Shown here piece by piece: positions 46,257-56,630 of a DNA stretch of 64,000 nucleotides (position 1 is its first letter; every line of letters begins with the position of its first letter). The stretch lies in contig CP070896.1 in assembly GCA_017084465.1 (NCBI GenBank), positions 3,074,501 through 3,138,500 of the forward strand, read 5' to 3'. The position numbers and the translations under genes were made by a program. Below the pieces are notes generated by a model. That model was not told the DNA's origin, did not search any database, and worked only from the letters and a program-made list of their open reading frames with translations. The DNA is from Lacrimispora xylanisolvens (GTDB lineage Bacteria; Bacillota; Clostridia; Lachnospirales; Lachnospiraceae).

Positions 46257-47363
46257 ATGAATAGTAAAAAGAATAATATTCAGCGTCATGTTATGACGGG
46301 CATATCCTACATGATACCATTTGTAGTTGCAGGCGGTTTGTTGTGCGCACTGGCAAAGGCTTTGGGAGGATACGATATTGGAAATGCGGTAGAGGCTGGG
46401 GCAACCCCTTTTAGCAATTTAAACCCGTTTACATGGCTGGGATTCTGGTGGGGTGTAAATAAGATCGGCACATATGCAATGGATTTTGCTGTTGCAGTTA
46501 TGACAGCAGGTGTTGCGTATTCGATCTCCGGACGTCCTGGAATTATGCCTGGTCTGGTTATCGGTTATTGTTCATCACAGTCTAAGGCAGGCTTTCTGGG
46601 CGGATTACTGATGTCCTTCATTATCGGTTCCTTTATTAACTGGATGAAAAGTGGAGAGTTCCGAAATGGAGTCAGGGCCTTATGCCAGTAATGTTGATTC
46701 CTCTTATTTCAACTCTGGTGTGCGGTATGATATTCCTTTGTGTATTCTCAATACCAATGTCGTTCCTAATGACAAAATTCCAGGCGTGGATTATCACATT
46801 AAATGGCGGAGCAAAGGGCATAATTGGTGGTGTTATTGGATTCTGTATGGGATTTGACTTAGGCGGTCCTGTGAATAAAACAGCCTCTATGGCAGCAAAT
46901 GCATTGTTGGCAGACAAGATTATGGGACCGGCAGCAGCAAAAATTATTGGTGGTATGACACCGCCAATCGGGGCATTCATCTCTACCCTCATTGCAAAGA
47001 AAAAGTTTAGTGCAGATCAGCGGGAAGCAGGAAAAGCAGCATTTCCCAATGGGATTATGTTTTATTACAGAAGGAGTTTTGCCATTTGCAGCATCAGACC
47101 CTCTGCGTTTTATACCGGCATCCGTAATTGGTTCCGCTGTTGCCGGAGCAATTGCCGTAGGATTTGGTTGTGAAAGCCCTGCAGCAGCAGGCGGAATCTT
47201 TGTTGTTCCAATGATGAAGAATCCAGTTGTATTTATTATAGCTCTTATTATAGGTTCTGTACTTACCGGTGTAATTTACGCATTTATCAAGAAACCTTTG
47301 GATGAACAGGATACCAGTATAAAAGAAGATGAAGATTTTGATTTTAATATCGAAATACAATAG
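46257..47363 (+). pseudogene. PTS fructose-family EIIC, two frameshifts
   Basis: Three overlapping frames form one permease of about 370 aa. The first ends at FINWMKSGEFRNG, the second begins PVMLIPLISTLVCGMIFLCV, and the third starts at ITEGVLPFAASDPLRFIP. One base is missing near 46665. Two bases are probably missing after ATTATG near 47060, where the family has a G-F-I-T-E-G turn. The hydrophobic helices and the ITEGxxPFAA motif are those of fructose EIIC, the sugar-translocating subunit. Both breaks lie in a gene otherwise conserved end to end. Confidence 0.8.
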
Positions 47364-47393
47364 ACGTAAAAGTAAAATGGAGGAATATGTATT

Positions 47394-48277
47394 ATGTTAA
47401 CTTCAATGAAAACAATTCTGGATCACGCCCATAAACATCATTATGCGGTAATGGCCATGAACAGTATCAATATGGAGATGGTGAGAGGTGCGATTACAGC
47501 AGCCCAGGAAGCCTATTCCCCCATGATCATCCAGTTTGGATGCGGACAGATGAAAAATCATGCACATGCGGAGGAAATGATTCCCATGATCAGGGAACTT
47601 GCAGAGAGGGTATCGGTTCCGATTGCATTAAATCTTGATCATGCCACGGATTATCAGATTATTGCAGACTGCATTAACCGGGGATTTACAAATATCATGT
47701 TTGATGGTTCCTCTTTGTCTTATGAAGATAATATTGAAAGAACTGCAGTGGTGGTAGCAATGGCACATGCAGTGGGATGTTCCGTAGAGGGAGAATTGGG
47801 ACATGTTGGCATGGCGGTGGATTCTGATGATACCAACCTGGACCTTTATACGAATCCCGATCAGGCACTGGATTTTGTAAATAGAACTGGTGTTGACGCA
47901 CTGGCTGTAGCGGTGGGTACCGCCCATGGGGACTACCCCAAAGGTAAGATTCCAAAACTTGACTTTGACCGGTTAAAATTATTAAAGGAAACTGTTGATG
48001 TACCCCTGGTACTTCACGGCGGGTCCGGTTCTGGAGAAGAAAATTTGAAAAGGCCATTGAATGCGGCATTAATAAAGTAAATGTAGCTACTGACGCATTT
48101 TCCACAGGCAAACAGGCAATGATGGCGGCTCTTGAACGGGAGCCTGATATGGACTATATGCATATGTGTATGGAAGCGGAAAAAGGAATAAAAGAATTTG
48201 TAATGAATTATATGAAGATTCTTGGTTCTGCAAACCGATATAAGTTCTTAGATGCCATTGCAACGGGAAATGAATAA
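47394..48277 (+). pseudogene. Class II fructose/tagatose-bisphosphate aldolase family protein, one frameshift
   Basis: The protein of about 294 aa is of the FbaA/GatY/KbaY type. It has YAVMAMNSINMEMVRGAITA, ALNLDHATDYQI (catalytic Asp and first zinc His), VEGELGHVG, AVAVGTAHGDYP (second His) and LVLHGGSGSGEENL (third His). One A added to the A4 run at 48048-48051 restores KKAIECGINKVNVATDAFST to the stop at 48277. It cleaves the ketose bisphosphate formed after PTS uptake; the exact sugar cannot be read from sequence. Confidence 0.82.
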
Positions 48278-48293
48278 ATAAAATGGAGAATAA

Positions 48294-50242
48294 ATGAGTA
48301 ACGCAGGTGAGAAGGCATACTTAAATAAAATACTGAAAGCTCTTTTGGACAATGAAAATATCCCGGTTTCCAGACTGGCTGATCTGCTGGGAGTTTCTGT
48401 AAAAAAACTGCCAGAACCAGGGTGGACCAGGTGGATGAATGGCTGCAGCAAAAGGAACTGGGGCATATAGAAAAGAAACCGGGGCTTGGTGTTTGTCTGT
48501 ATACTACAAGGCGTACGGAGCTGCTGGCAATGGGGTATTCTGAAAGCACGGAAATAACTGAGGATATGTCAAGGAACAATCAGATGATTGGAATGCTTTT
48601 AAAGTATGCCATGGATAAGCCGGTTACTCTTTGGCAGCTGGCGGAACGCCTGTATATGAGTGCGCCTACGGTGTCTGTTCTTGTAAAGTCTGTGGAAGGC
48701 TGGTTTCAAAAATATAATATAAAGATTGTGACTGTTCGGGGCAGAGGGCTCATGCTTCAGGGTGATGAAAAAACCTACAGGCAGGCTTTAGTAAATTATA
48801 TGGTCTATATTATGCCGGAAATCACAGATGCCCTTTTTGAAACTTATGCAGCCGGGGTAAATTATGCAAGGGTAAAAAGTATTATTGTGGATATGGAAAA
48901 TGCATGGAGAATACAGTTTGCCGAGAACTCATTCCGGACTGCCTGGATTATGGTGTGTCTGTCCATCAAGAGAGCTGTCTATCCTCTAAAACAAGATGAG
49001 AGTGAGACGGAAGACAGCTTAAGGGATTTTACAGAATATCTGTTTGCAAAGTCAATCTATGATAAGGTGAAATCAGAGTTTTCCATTCAGGGAATGGATG
49101 AGGATACGCTTCTGCTTACCTCCATGCTGCTGTCTGCCAGAAAGATTGGAAATGACGGTACAGAAAACATGCGAACAAACCCCAGCTATTTCAATCAGCT
49201 CCTGCAGCAGTTCGTGGGAGAAGTGATCAGCACAATTGGCAATGTTTTAAATGATAATTTATCCGAAGATAAAGTGCTGTATGATGGATTGCTGATGCAT
49301 ATGCGTTCTGCTATTTTCAGAATGAAGTATGGTGAGGAACATCCCGATAATATCAGTAAGTTTGTAAAAATAGAGTACAAGCAGGTGTATCTGGCAACAT
49401 GGTCAACAAGTTCTCTTTTTGAATCGTATTACGGGGTGCAGATCACCGAGGATGAAATATCAAACATTGCACTGTATATCCAGTCAGCACTTGTACGGAA
49501 AACCATACCCATGAAAGCACTATTGGTCAGTAATTCAGGAATGGGACCTTCCCAGCTTATGATTGATCTGATAAAAAAGAATATTCCTGAGATTATTTTC
49601 GTAAAAGCAATCAGTGAACATGATTTTAAGCCGTTTATGTGTGACCGCTATGATGTGGTTTTTACAAATATTAATTTAAAACACAGTCATGACAGAATGA
49701 TAAGCATTGGACAGGCTCCTACGGATAAGGACATATTTTCTATCAGAGAAGCGGTGACCCGAATTCGAAACAGTAAAGGAAATATGCGCTTTCGGGCTTC
49801 CAGCATCTGCCATCAGCTGTTTCGTGCAGGTTATATGCTGGTTCACCCCACTGTTAAAAATAAAGATGAACTCCTTCGGCTTATGGTGAACCAGCTGCTG
49901 GAATCTGGTGATGTATCTGAGGATTATTTAAAAAATGTAATGGACAGGGAGAAAGCAACAACAACTGCTGTTGGGGGAGGTGTGGCAATTCCACACGGTA
50001 ATAATCAGGCGGTCAATGAATCCAGAGTGGTGGTGGCAGTTTTGGAGAAGCCCATAGGGTGGCATGAGGATATGGTAGATGTAGTATTTCTCCTGGCACT
50101 TAAAATGGATACAGATCTCCAAAAGGCATGTACCCAGCAGTTTTACAAGGATTTTATTTCCCTGACTGAAAACGATGAGTTCATGAAACAGATACGTCAG
50201 GTGAAGACTGGACTGGACTTATACCAGTACTTTATTAAGTAG
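48294..50242 (+). pseudogene. PRD-containing PTS transcriptional regulator, one frameshift
   Basis: ATG 48294 opens an HTH (SNAGEKAYLNKILKALLDNE). Adding one A to the A7 run at 48401-48407 joins TARTRVDQVDEWLQQKELGH to the frame ending at 50242, about 650 aa. Order: two HTH domains, two PRD modules (the second with HMRSAIFRMKYGEEHPDN), a GatB-like EIIB domain (MKALLVSNSGMGPSQ, without the phosphorylated Cys) and a C-terminal EIIA type 2 domain (GGGVAIPHGNNQ, phosphorylatable His). This is the MtlR/LicR class of regulators, activated or inhibited by PTS phosphorylation. It is located inside the operon it likely controls. Confidence 0.82.
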
Positions 50243-50254
50243 AGGAGTGAAAAT

Positions 50255-50704
50255 ATGGCTGTGAAGGCTATTTTAGATAAAGAGGTTATTGATTTGGATA
50301 TGGTGGCGGAAGATAAGGAATCTGCTATCCGGTTTCTCTCAGATCTGCTTTACAAAGCAGGATACGTCTCTGATATTGATGGATTTGTAAAGGACGTATT
50401 TGTAAGAGAAAGCGAAGGAATCACAGGAATTGGAAATCATGTGGCAATTCCTCATGGAAAGTCAGATTTCGTAAAAAGTAGGAATCGCCATAGGTAAAAC
50501 AAAAAAAACATGATTACATGGGAGTCTTACGATGAACAGCCAGTCCATTATATATTTCTGTTTGCAGTACCGTCTGACAATGAAAATGCAACGGTTCATT
50601 TAAAGCTGTTATCTGAACTTGCCGGAAAACTTGGTAATGAGCAGACAATGGAAAAGCTGGAGGACTGCCAAAACTTTTCTGATCTTACAGCTGCTTTTGA
50701 GTGA
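50255..50704 (+). pseudogene. PTS fructose-family EIIA, two compensating frameshifts
   Basis: The protein of about 150 aa is a type 2 EIIA: EGITGIGNHVAIPHGKSDFV holds the phosphorylated His. After VK the frame is wrong for about ten codons (expected VGIAIGKTKK) and returns at TWESYDEQPVHYIFLFAVPS. An extra A in GTAAAAAGT near 50475 and a missing base near 50505 explain this. It donates phosphate to the EIIB at 45926. ATG 50276 or the earlier start at 50255 are possible. Confidence 0.8.
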
Positions 50705-50746
50705 CAGGAAATATAAGAAACAATCAGAAATGAGGAACAGGTGCAG

Positions 50747-51145
50747 ATGAAAATAACAGAATTAAAGTATGATGGAGAGGCTCTGAAAAGAGTTTATGAA
50801 AATTATCAGTGGACAGTGGGAATCAAGAATTGGAAACCCGCCAATGATATTGAACAGGTTGGTAATCTTGAAAGACATAATTGCACAGATGAGCTGTTTG
50901 TTTTACTGAATGGAAGCTGTACTCTTGTTTATGCCACAGAAGTGGAAAGTGGACTGAATATGAAAATTGTTGAGATGAGACCACATGTAGTGTATCAGAT
51001 TCCGCCTACACTTTGGCATAATACGATTATGACAAAAGAAGCAAAATTGCTGCTGATAGAAAATAGTAATACATCTATGGATAATTCAGATTTAAGGGAT
51101 TTAACGAAAGAAGAGATATCCTTTCTGAAAGATCAAATAAAGTAA
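50747..51145 (+). CDS. Cupin-fold protein of the PTS operon
   Basis: The protein of about 132 aa starts at ATG 50747 (AGGAACAGG upstream; GTG 50741 is an alternative). LERHNCTDELFVLLNGSCTL and VYQIPPTLWHNTIM form the two cupin motifs with metal-type His/Glu positions. It may be a sugar isomerase, epimerase or sensor acting on the PTS substrate. It ends the operon before a strong terminator. Confidence 0.72.
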   Translation: MKITELKYDGEALKRVYENYQWTVGIKNWKPANDIEQVGNLERHNCTDELFVLLNGSCTLVYATEVESGLNMKIVEMRPHVVYQIPPTLWHNTIMTKEAKLLLIENSNTSMDNSDLRDLTKEEISFLKDQIK

Positions 51146-51171
51146 TTATTATACTGGGGAGTATATGTAAT

Positions 51172-51208
51172 GGCGCTGCTTTGTCAAATTGACAGGCAGC
51201 GCCTTTTT
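51172..51208. terminator. Strong terminator between convergent PTS and propeller genes
   Basis: GGCGCTGC and GCAGCGCC (51172-51179 / 51196-51203) with an inner TTGTCA/TTGACA-type pairing, followed by five T. It probably also serves the minus-strand gene. Confidence 0.85.
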
Positions 51209-51216
51209 AGCTATAT

Positions 51217-52293
51217 CTAATTATCTGTAAAGCATAAAGTGGCTAAACCTTGTGATCCGATATCTGGTAGATGAGTATTTATCAATACTTCTGTTCTGGC
51301 TAATTTACCACCTGAATCGATATGGAAAATGCTGATAGTACCCTGGTTTCCGTTAAGAACATACAGGTTATTGGCGCAGACACTGCTGTCAATTGGCGAA
51401 CCTGTTCCATTGTCAGTACTGTATCTGATATTAGATACGCTCATATAGCCCTCCCAGTCTACTTCATACACGGATATGGTATTACTTCCGGCATTGGAGG
51501 TATAGGCACATCCTGGATTCTCTGAGAGTGAGATCCAGCAAGTAGCTTTTTGGTAATTTAAAACCGATGGGCTGATTACAGACAGTGTTCCATTGGGATT
51601 GACTCTGTAAGAGGATATTGCATTTGCCCCGGCTTCTGCAACCAATAGAATTTCATTGGTAAAAAAGACTGCACCAAAAGGCCCCGTTCCGCTGGAATTG
51701 CTGAAAATAGGGTCGTTTAGAGATCCGTCTGCCTGCATGGTGAAGATACTGAGCAGATTGGTGTTCCGTTCGGTGACAACGATTATTCTACCATTGTAAT
51801 TAGTGACAATGCATGCAGGCTTGGCTTGCAGTGAACTTAATTGCTTTGAAGAACCTGCAATTTCTGTAAGTATGCCGTTGACATCTACATAGAAACCCAT
51901 GATGTTAGAGGCAATGGTGCTTCCATTGCCTGCATTTGCGACATAAAGAAGGCCGCAATAGGCAGTCAGACTGATTGGCTGGAAACCGCCGGATGGTTTT
52001 ACGTCTGCCAGAACCAATGCCCCAGAACTGGTAATTCTGAAGCTGGTGATGCTGTTGCTTCCTGCATTCACTACGAATAGAAAATGTTTGTCAGGAGAAA
52101 GTATGACAGCCCCCTGTGAACTTAGAGGGTCTTCATTTGGGGATCCTGTGCCTTTGCCGCCTGTCTGGTATGACGTTACATGAACGGTGTTATAATAAAG
52201 ATCCAATTTAAGGGCTATAACTTCATTGCTGTCAGCAGCATTTGTAATAGAGTAAATTATATTTTTATATCGGCAGTTAACAGTATCGTACAA
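51217..52293 (-). CDS. Seven-bladed beta-propeller protein (lactonase-like)
   Basis: The 358-aa protein has repeated blades with FLFVVNAGSNSITSFRI, LLYVANAGNGS, ILLVAEAGANAISSYRVNPN, GCAYTSNAGSNTISVYEV and LYVLNGNQGTISIFHI. This is the lactonase/YncE-like propeller pattern. No signal peptide is visible. It may be a 6-phosphogluconolactonase-like enzyme or, more likely, a non-catalytic propeller, since the repeats are Asn-Ala-Gly rich and I see no catalytic residues. It is a single gene between terminators. Confidence 0.68.
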   Translation of the reverse strand: MYDTVNCRYKNIIYSITNAADSNEVIALKLDLYYNTVHVTSYQTGGKGTGSPNEDPLSSQGAVILSPDKHFLFVVNAGSNSITSFRITSSGALVLADVKPSGGFQPISLTAYCGLLYVANAGNGSTIASNIMGFYVDVNGILTEIAGSSKQLSSLQAKPACIVTNYNGRIIVVTERNTNLLSIFTMQADGSLNDPIFSNSSGTGPFGAVFFTNEILLVAEAGANAISSYRVNPNGTLSVISPSVLNYQKATCWISLSENPGCAYTSNAGSNTISVYEVDWEGYMSVSNIRYSTDNGTGSPIDSSVCANNLYVLNGNQGTISIFHIDSGGKLARTEVLINTHLPDIGSQGLATLCFTDN

Positions 52294-52375
52294 TAATCAC
52301 CACTCCTTATATGATTTATAATGCAATAAAAGATATTCAATATAGGGTGATACTAGTATCAATACTCTTTTCTTT

Positions 52376-54393
52376 TTATTTCTTAGCTATTATTTGATCC
52401 ACTCTTTTTAAAATAACCCGGTTTGAATGTCCGAGGAACATAGGCACCCTTTCGATATAAACATCACTGGTATCAAGTCCGAACCAGTTTGAGGGGGAAG
52501 CAGTAAATTTCTGTATAAACAGCTTCGTGTTTAATACGAAAGAGTCCCAGGCGGATAATGTTGCGTCATGAGATAAAATTTCCTGGATAAATACAAAACG
52601 GAAATCTCCCAGCTTACGGTTTGGAAGAATGGAGTAGCTGTTTGATTGCGGTTCAATCTCCCCGTTCTCCACCAGTTCTGTTGATATCTGCCGCAAAAAT
52701 ACATTCAGGTTTTGATCGATACGAAAGCCCAGTTTTAACTGAATTTTTATAATGTTATTCGTATTGAATTTTTCAACTGTATATTCTGCCTGATAGGGTT
52801 CATCAGTAACGTTAACATCTACGAACCAGTAAATATCGGCTTTTTTTGGCCGTTTATCTAAAAGAAAATATAATATTTTGCGTTCAATTTCCTTTGAATT
52901 TGGGCATTTGCTTAAGCACACCAGATTGCTGGCATACTTGGGAACGTCCGGATCCTGACTTAACTGAGTCAGTAATTTTAAATAATTGTTGAGCGGTACA
53001 AATTCCTCATAACGAACCCGGATCACATGAGCTCTGTCCCAGAGATACATAATAAATAATATTGATACTGCAATGATAATAGCTACAAATCCGCCATGGA
53101 AAAACTTAACTATGTTTGCAATGAAGAAAGAAATTTCAAAACTCATAAAGAAAACAAGCATGATAACTGCAAGCAGAATGGGTGTTTTCTTTTAAGCATA
53201 TAGTTATACAGAAGTACAGTTGTCATGAGCATGGTAACTGTTATTGCAAGACCATAGGCTGATTCCATTTTCTCAGAACTTTGAAAGTAGAATACAATTC
53301 CAATACAGACGATCCATAAAATCCGGTTGACTGCAGGAATATAAAGCTGTCCCTTGGAAGGGGAAGGGTATATGGTATGGAGTCTGGGAAACAAATTCAG
53401 TTTAATTGCTTCTGATACAAGGGTAAAAGAACCTGATATCAGGGCCTGAGATGCTATGATGGCGGCAAGGGTAGAAATTAAGATGCCGTAAACAAGCATA
53501 CCATGGGGAATCATCTGGTAAAATGGATTGATGTCTTCTGTTAAAGCAAATACCGGATTGCTTTTTGAAGATAAGATCCATGCACCTTGACCAAAGTAGT
53601 TGAGTAATAAACATATTTTAACAAATGGCCAGGTAAAGTAAATATTCTTTCTGCCTACATGTCCCAGATCAGAGTAAAGTGCTTCTGCACCAGTAGAACA
53701 CAAGAATATGCTGCCCAGGATAAAAAAGCCAAGTTTATTGTCGGGGCTGAAAAGCGTATTAATTGCATAATGGGGTGACAATGCACGCAGCAGAGAAGGA
53801 TTTTGCGCGAGATTGATCACACCAAAAAAGGCCAGGCTGCAGAACCACAAAAACATAATAGGACCGAATAATTTACCAATGGAATCTGTACCAATATGTT
53901 GAATAAAAAACAGAATACAGATTATGAAGATAACCAGGGCAATGATATTTCCCTGATTGTCACCAAAAAGTTCGTGAAAGGCTGGAAGCAGTTTCAGGCC
54001 CTCTACAGCGGATGTCACGGTTACTGCAGGAGTAAGCATACCGTCTGCGAGTAGTGCGGAACCTCCGATCATTGCCGGAATAATCAGCCATCTGGAGCGG
54101 CTTCTGACCAGTGTAAAAAGGGAAAAGATACCGCCTTCTCCATTATTGTCGGCTCTTAAGGTTATAAATACGTATTTTATACTTGTTAATATAGTGAGTG
54201 TCCAAAATACCAGGGACAGGGTTCCAAGAATAAAATCTTCGGAGACAGTTTGAATACCGCCGTTTCCATATAGTACAGACTTCATTACGTAAAGCGGTGA
54301 TGTGCCGATATCTCCATATACAACACCTAATGTTACCAGGATTCCTCCAAGTGTTAATTTAGAAATACTTGATTTCTTTGATATTAATTCCAT
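52376..54393 (-). pseudogene. kup: Kup-family potassium transporter, one frameshift
   Basis: Two minus-strand frames form one Kup protein of about 670 aa. The N-terminal frame begins [20 protein letters not shown] followed by [12 protein letters not shown] and ends in MLKRK. Adding one A to the A4 run near 53193 (cttAAAAgaaaac on the minus strand) gives [20 protein letters not shown] and joins the second frame. About twelve transmembrane helices are followed by a cytoplasmic C-terminal domain. It imports K+ with H+. It stands alone, with no c-di-AMP riboswitch recognisable upstream. Confidence 0.85.
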
Positions 54394-54685
54394 GTCATCC
54401 TCTTTTTATATATTTTATTTCAAATCAAAAAAACCTTTGCTGCAAAGTAAATATTACAACAAAAGTCTTGTTACTCTCTCACGGCGCTGATTATAGTATG
54501 CTTTAATAGCCGGAATAATAATCGTCATGATGCAGCAGCGGATCACATTTTTCGTGAACTATGGGGTATTTTACAAAAAACAAAATGGGATGTCAATAAA
54601 GGATCCGTTAAGAAAGCTTGAATTCTATTACATTTAGTGATAAGTTTGTTACAGAAAAGGGAATATGTGGAGAAAGGGAAACTAT
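54394..54685. other. Intergenic region between kup and a phosphotransferase remnant
   Basis: The 290 bases hold the divergent start regions. No conserved riboswitch core or strong hairpin was recognised; the AAGGATGAC-type ribosome binding site of kup lies at the left end. Confidence 0.4.
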
Positions 54686-54895
54686 ATGGATACAGATAAG
54701 GTCCAACAGTTCATGAAGTCAAAAACAAAGGTTGTTTTTGGAGACTCATTTATTCTGAATCAAATGACAAGGATTCTGGGGGGTGCACAAAAGCATACAT
54801 ATCTGGCAGAGACTAAAAGTGGGTTTTGCTTTGTTGTTTACATATGGGATAAAAGCACTTCGTACTTTACTTATAATGAGGAAAAGGATATTTAG
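54686..54895 (+). pseudogene. Phosphotransferase-like N-terminal fragment
   Basis: From ATG 54686 (after GGAGAAAGGG) the 69 residues include MDTDKVQQFMKSKTKVVFGD, ILGGAQKHTYLAETKSGFCF and VVYIWDKSTSYF, resembling the N-terminal lobe of aminoglycoside-phosphotransferase-like kinases. The lobe with the catalytic HxD loop is absent; the frame stops at 54895 and a second short frame begins at once. I read it as the 5' remnant of an internally deleted gene. Confidence 0.5.
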
Positions 54896-54897
54896 AA

Positions 54898-55074
54898 ATG
54901 GATTTGGATCCGGATCGGATGGAGTTCTATCATATTGGACATTGCCTGAACAATTTGTCGGGAGCGATACAGCTAAAGTTGAAAGATTATTACGATATGG
55001 ACGATGTAAATGGAATGATTCAGTATTTTAACGGATTACTTAAAGAGGTAGTGGGGCAGCAGGCGGTTAATTAA
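54898..55074 (+). pseudogene. Phosphotransferase-like C-terminal fragment
   Basis: The 58-aa frame, MDLDPDRMEFYHIGHCLNNL then SGAIQLKLKDYYDMDDVNGM, looks like the C-terminal helical end of the same kinase family (RFYxLGxCLxNLSGAL-like). It lies three bases after the N-terminal fragment. Together they suggest deletion of the catalytic core. It could also be a genuine small protein, since it starts at ATG without a clear ribosome binding site. Confidence 0.45.
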
Positions 55075-55091
55075 GTCGAGAGGAGTTTAAT

Positions 55092-55898
55092 ATGAATGTT
55101 ATGCAGACAAAAGATAGACTTGTGGGTGAATTATCAAAATGTAACGATGTGAAAGGAATAGCACAGACTGGCGACATAAATGCAATATTGGTACCGGGGA
55201 AAAGTGATATTGATTTGTTTGTCCTTTGTACGGAAATTCCGGAGAAAAAAGAACGGGAACAAATCTATGCTTCCTTTGCCTCGGAATACTCAGAGTGTAC
55301 TATGAATGTATGCAATGGAGGTATGTGGGGGTATGGGGATATACTGGTTATTGATGAAATAGAAGTTATGCCTATGTATTTTACCGTAGAAGAGATGGCG
55401 GAGTATTTGGAAGAGACTTTACAGGGGAAGCATCTTGGTATGACGGGAGGCTTCTATCCTACGGGAAGATTATCCAGCGTGGAGTCCATTCATATCCTAT
55501 ATGAAGAGGATTCTGTCTGGTCAGAGATGAAAACAATGGTGAAGAAATATCCGCCGGAATTGTTTCATAAGCTGTTTCAATACCATATCTCACGTGTGCT
55601 GAATGAAGAGGATCTGGGCAGAGCAATTTTGAGAAAAGATGTTCTATTTTATCATCAGGTGCTGGAAAATTCACTGGATCATCTGTTGCAGGCTCTTTAT
55701 GCACTGAACCATACATATTTTCCCAGCCGGAAGAGAATTGAAGGGTATATCCGGAGGTTTGAAAGAAAACCCGAGCATTGTTATGACAGGCTTTTAAGGA
55801 TTCTTGAACTGGCGGCTTACAGTGATTCCATAGAGGAATCTGTAAAGGAACTGGAATTACTGGCTGGGGATATTGAAAAGGCAGGAAACTATAATTAG
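55092..55898 (+). CDS. Large nucleotidyltransferase-like protein
   Basis: The 268-aa protein begins with a nucleotidyltransferase core: GIAQTGDINAILVPGKSDID then LFVL gives a degenerate G-S motif and an intact DxD. The C-terminal helical domain (residues 150-268, ending EELELLAGDIEKA-like) resembles the helical halves of DUF4037-type transferases. GAGAGGAG precedes ATG 55092. It could modify an antibiotic or tRNA-like substrate, but this is not visible. The upstream phosphotransferase remnant may once have formed a pair with it. Confidence 0.65.
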   Translation: MNVMQTKDRLVGELSKCNDVKGIAQTGDINAILVPGKSDIDLFVLCTEIPEKKEREQIYASFASEYSECTMNVCNGGMWGYGDILVIDEIEVMPMYFTVEEMAEYLEETLQGKHLGMTGGFYPTGRLSSVESIHILYEEDSVWSEMKTMVKKYPPELFHKLFQYHISRVLNEEDLGRAILRKDVLFYHQVLENSLDHLLQALYALNHTYFPSRKRIEGYIRRFERKPEHCYDRLLRILELAAYSDSIEESVKELELLAGDIEKAGNYN

Positions 55899-55952
55899 AT
55901 GTAGGAATATTAAATCAGCCATATAGTGAACTAATAATTCATTATTGAAGAG

Positions 55953-55979
55953 CAGACCGCTTACAGCAGTCTGTTTTTT
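55953..55979 (+). terminator. Terminator after the nucleotidyltransferase gene
   Basis: CAGACCGC (55953-55960) pairs with GCAGTCTG (55966-55973) with one mismatch, followed by six T. It separates convergent genes. Confidence 0.7.
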
Positions 55980-55981
55980 AC

Positions 55982-56443
55982 TTATTTCTCCAGTTTAGGC
56001 TGTTTTGATATGTCTATAAAAAAATCATAGGCTCTTTTCTTTTCTTCAGCGTTCAACGATAAATAAATTTCAGTCATGGTGGCTATTTTAATGTTGTCGT
56101 CAGAGAGGATATTCTTATCGGTGGATTGATATGGTTTGTCTGTGCGGTAGTTATAAGCTGTTTCTTTCAGTAATATGTTATCTTCAAACTTAAAGGTATC
56201 GCCCTGCCGTATGTCCTGTACTGTGTAATCAATGTCAAAATCATGGCTTCCTATTAAATATGCCGGAGTTGTTAATAAGATCTCAGCTAGTTTTTCCAGA
56301 ATGTCTGCAGGGACTTTTCGTATACGGCCGTTTTCATATCTGAAAACAGTAGATCTAGAAATCTCTAAAAGACTTGCCACACTATCTGCGCTCATATTTA
56401 ATTGTTTCCTTCTTTGCTTAATTCTTTGACCGATTATTGACAT
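55982..56443 (-). CDS. XRE-family repressor
   Basis: The 153-aa protein has a Cro/CI helix-turn-helix at residues 1-60 (IGQRIKQRRKQLNMSADSVA then SLLEISRSTVFRYENG) and a short C-terminal region without the LexA/CI autoprotease Ser-Lys pair. Such proteins are phage-type or chromosomal repressors. The promoter upstream holds a TGTTGC/GCAACA inverted repeat, probably its own operator. No phage genes adjoin it. Confidence 0.82.
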   Translation of the reverse strand: MSIIGQRIKQRRKQLNMSADSVASLLEISRSTVFRYENGRIRKVPADILEKLAEILLTTPAYLIGSHDFDIDYTVQDIRQGDTFKFEDNILLKETAYNYRTDKPYQSTDKNILSDDNIKIATMTEIYLSLNAEEKKRAYDFFIDISKQPKLEK

Positions 56444-56467
56444 TTTACCACACCTCCTTTTGAATGT

Positions 56468-56498
56468 ATCATATCATTAATGTTGCAAAAACGCAACA
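56468..56498 (-). promoter_or_regulatory. Promoter and operator of the XRE repressor
   Basis: On the minus strand TTGCGT (56491-56496), a 17-base spacer and TATGAT (56468-56473). The inverted repeat TGTTGC-AAAAAC-GCAACA (56481-56498) covers the -35, consistent with autoregulation. Confidence 0.65.
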
Positions 56499-56561
56499 CA
56501 TTAAGACGCAAATATGCAATTGACAGGAAGACGTTAATACGGTTTCTAACTGTGCAATTAT

Positions 56562-56606
56562 AAAAAACAGGCCTCCTCTCTGTTTAGACATATAGAGAGG
56601 AGGCCT
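56562..56606 (-). terminator. Terminator of the sugar ABC/glycosidase operon
   Basis: A perfect 13-bp stem, AGGCCTCCTCTCT (56569-56581) with AGAGAGGAGGCCT (56594-56606), has six T on the minus strand. Confidence 0.85.
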
Positions 56607-56630
56607 TATAAAATATTATTAAATTTCATC

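Noticed and set aside
46257..47363. Programmed frameshifting in the EIIC gene
   Set aside because: No slippery heptamer with a downstream structure is present, and the same kind of break occurs in many unrelated genes, so sequence error or mutation is more likely.
54394..54685. c-di-AMP (ydaO) or K+-linked riboswitch before kup
   Set aside because: The conserved cores were not found, and the minus-strand leader is AT-rich with no strong pairing.
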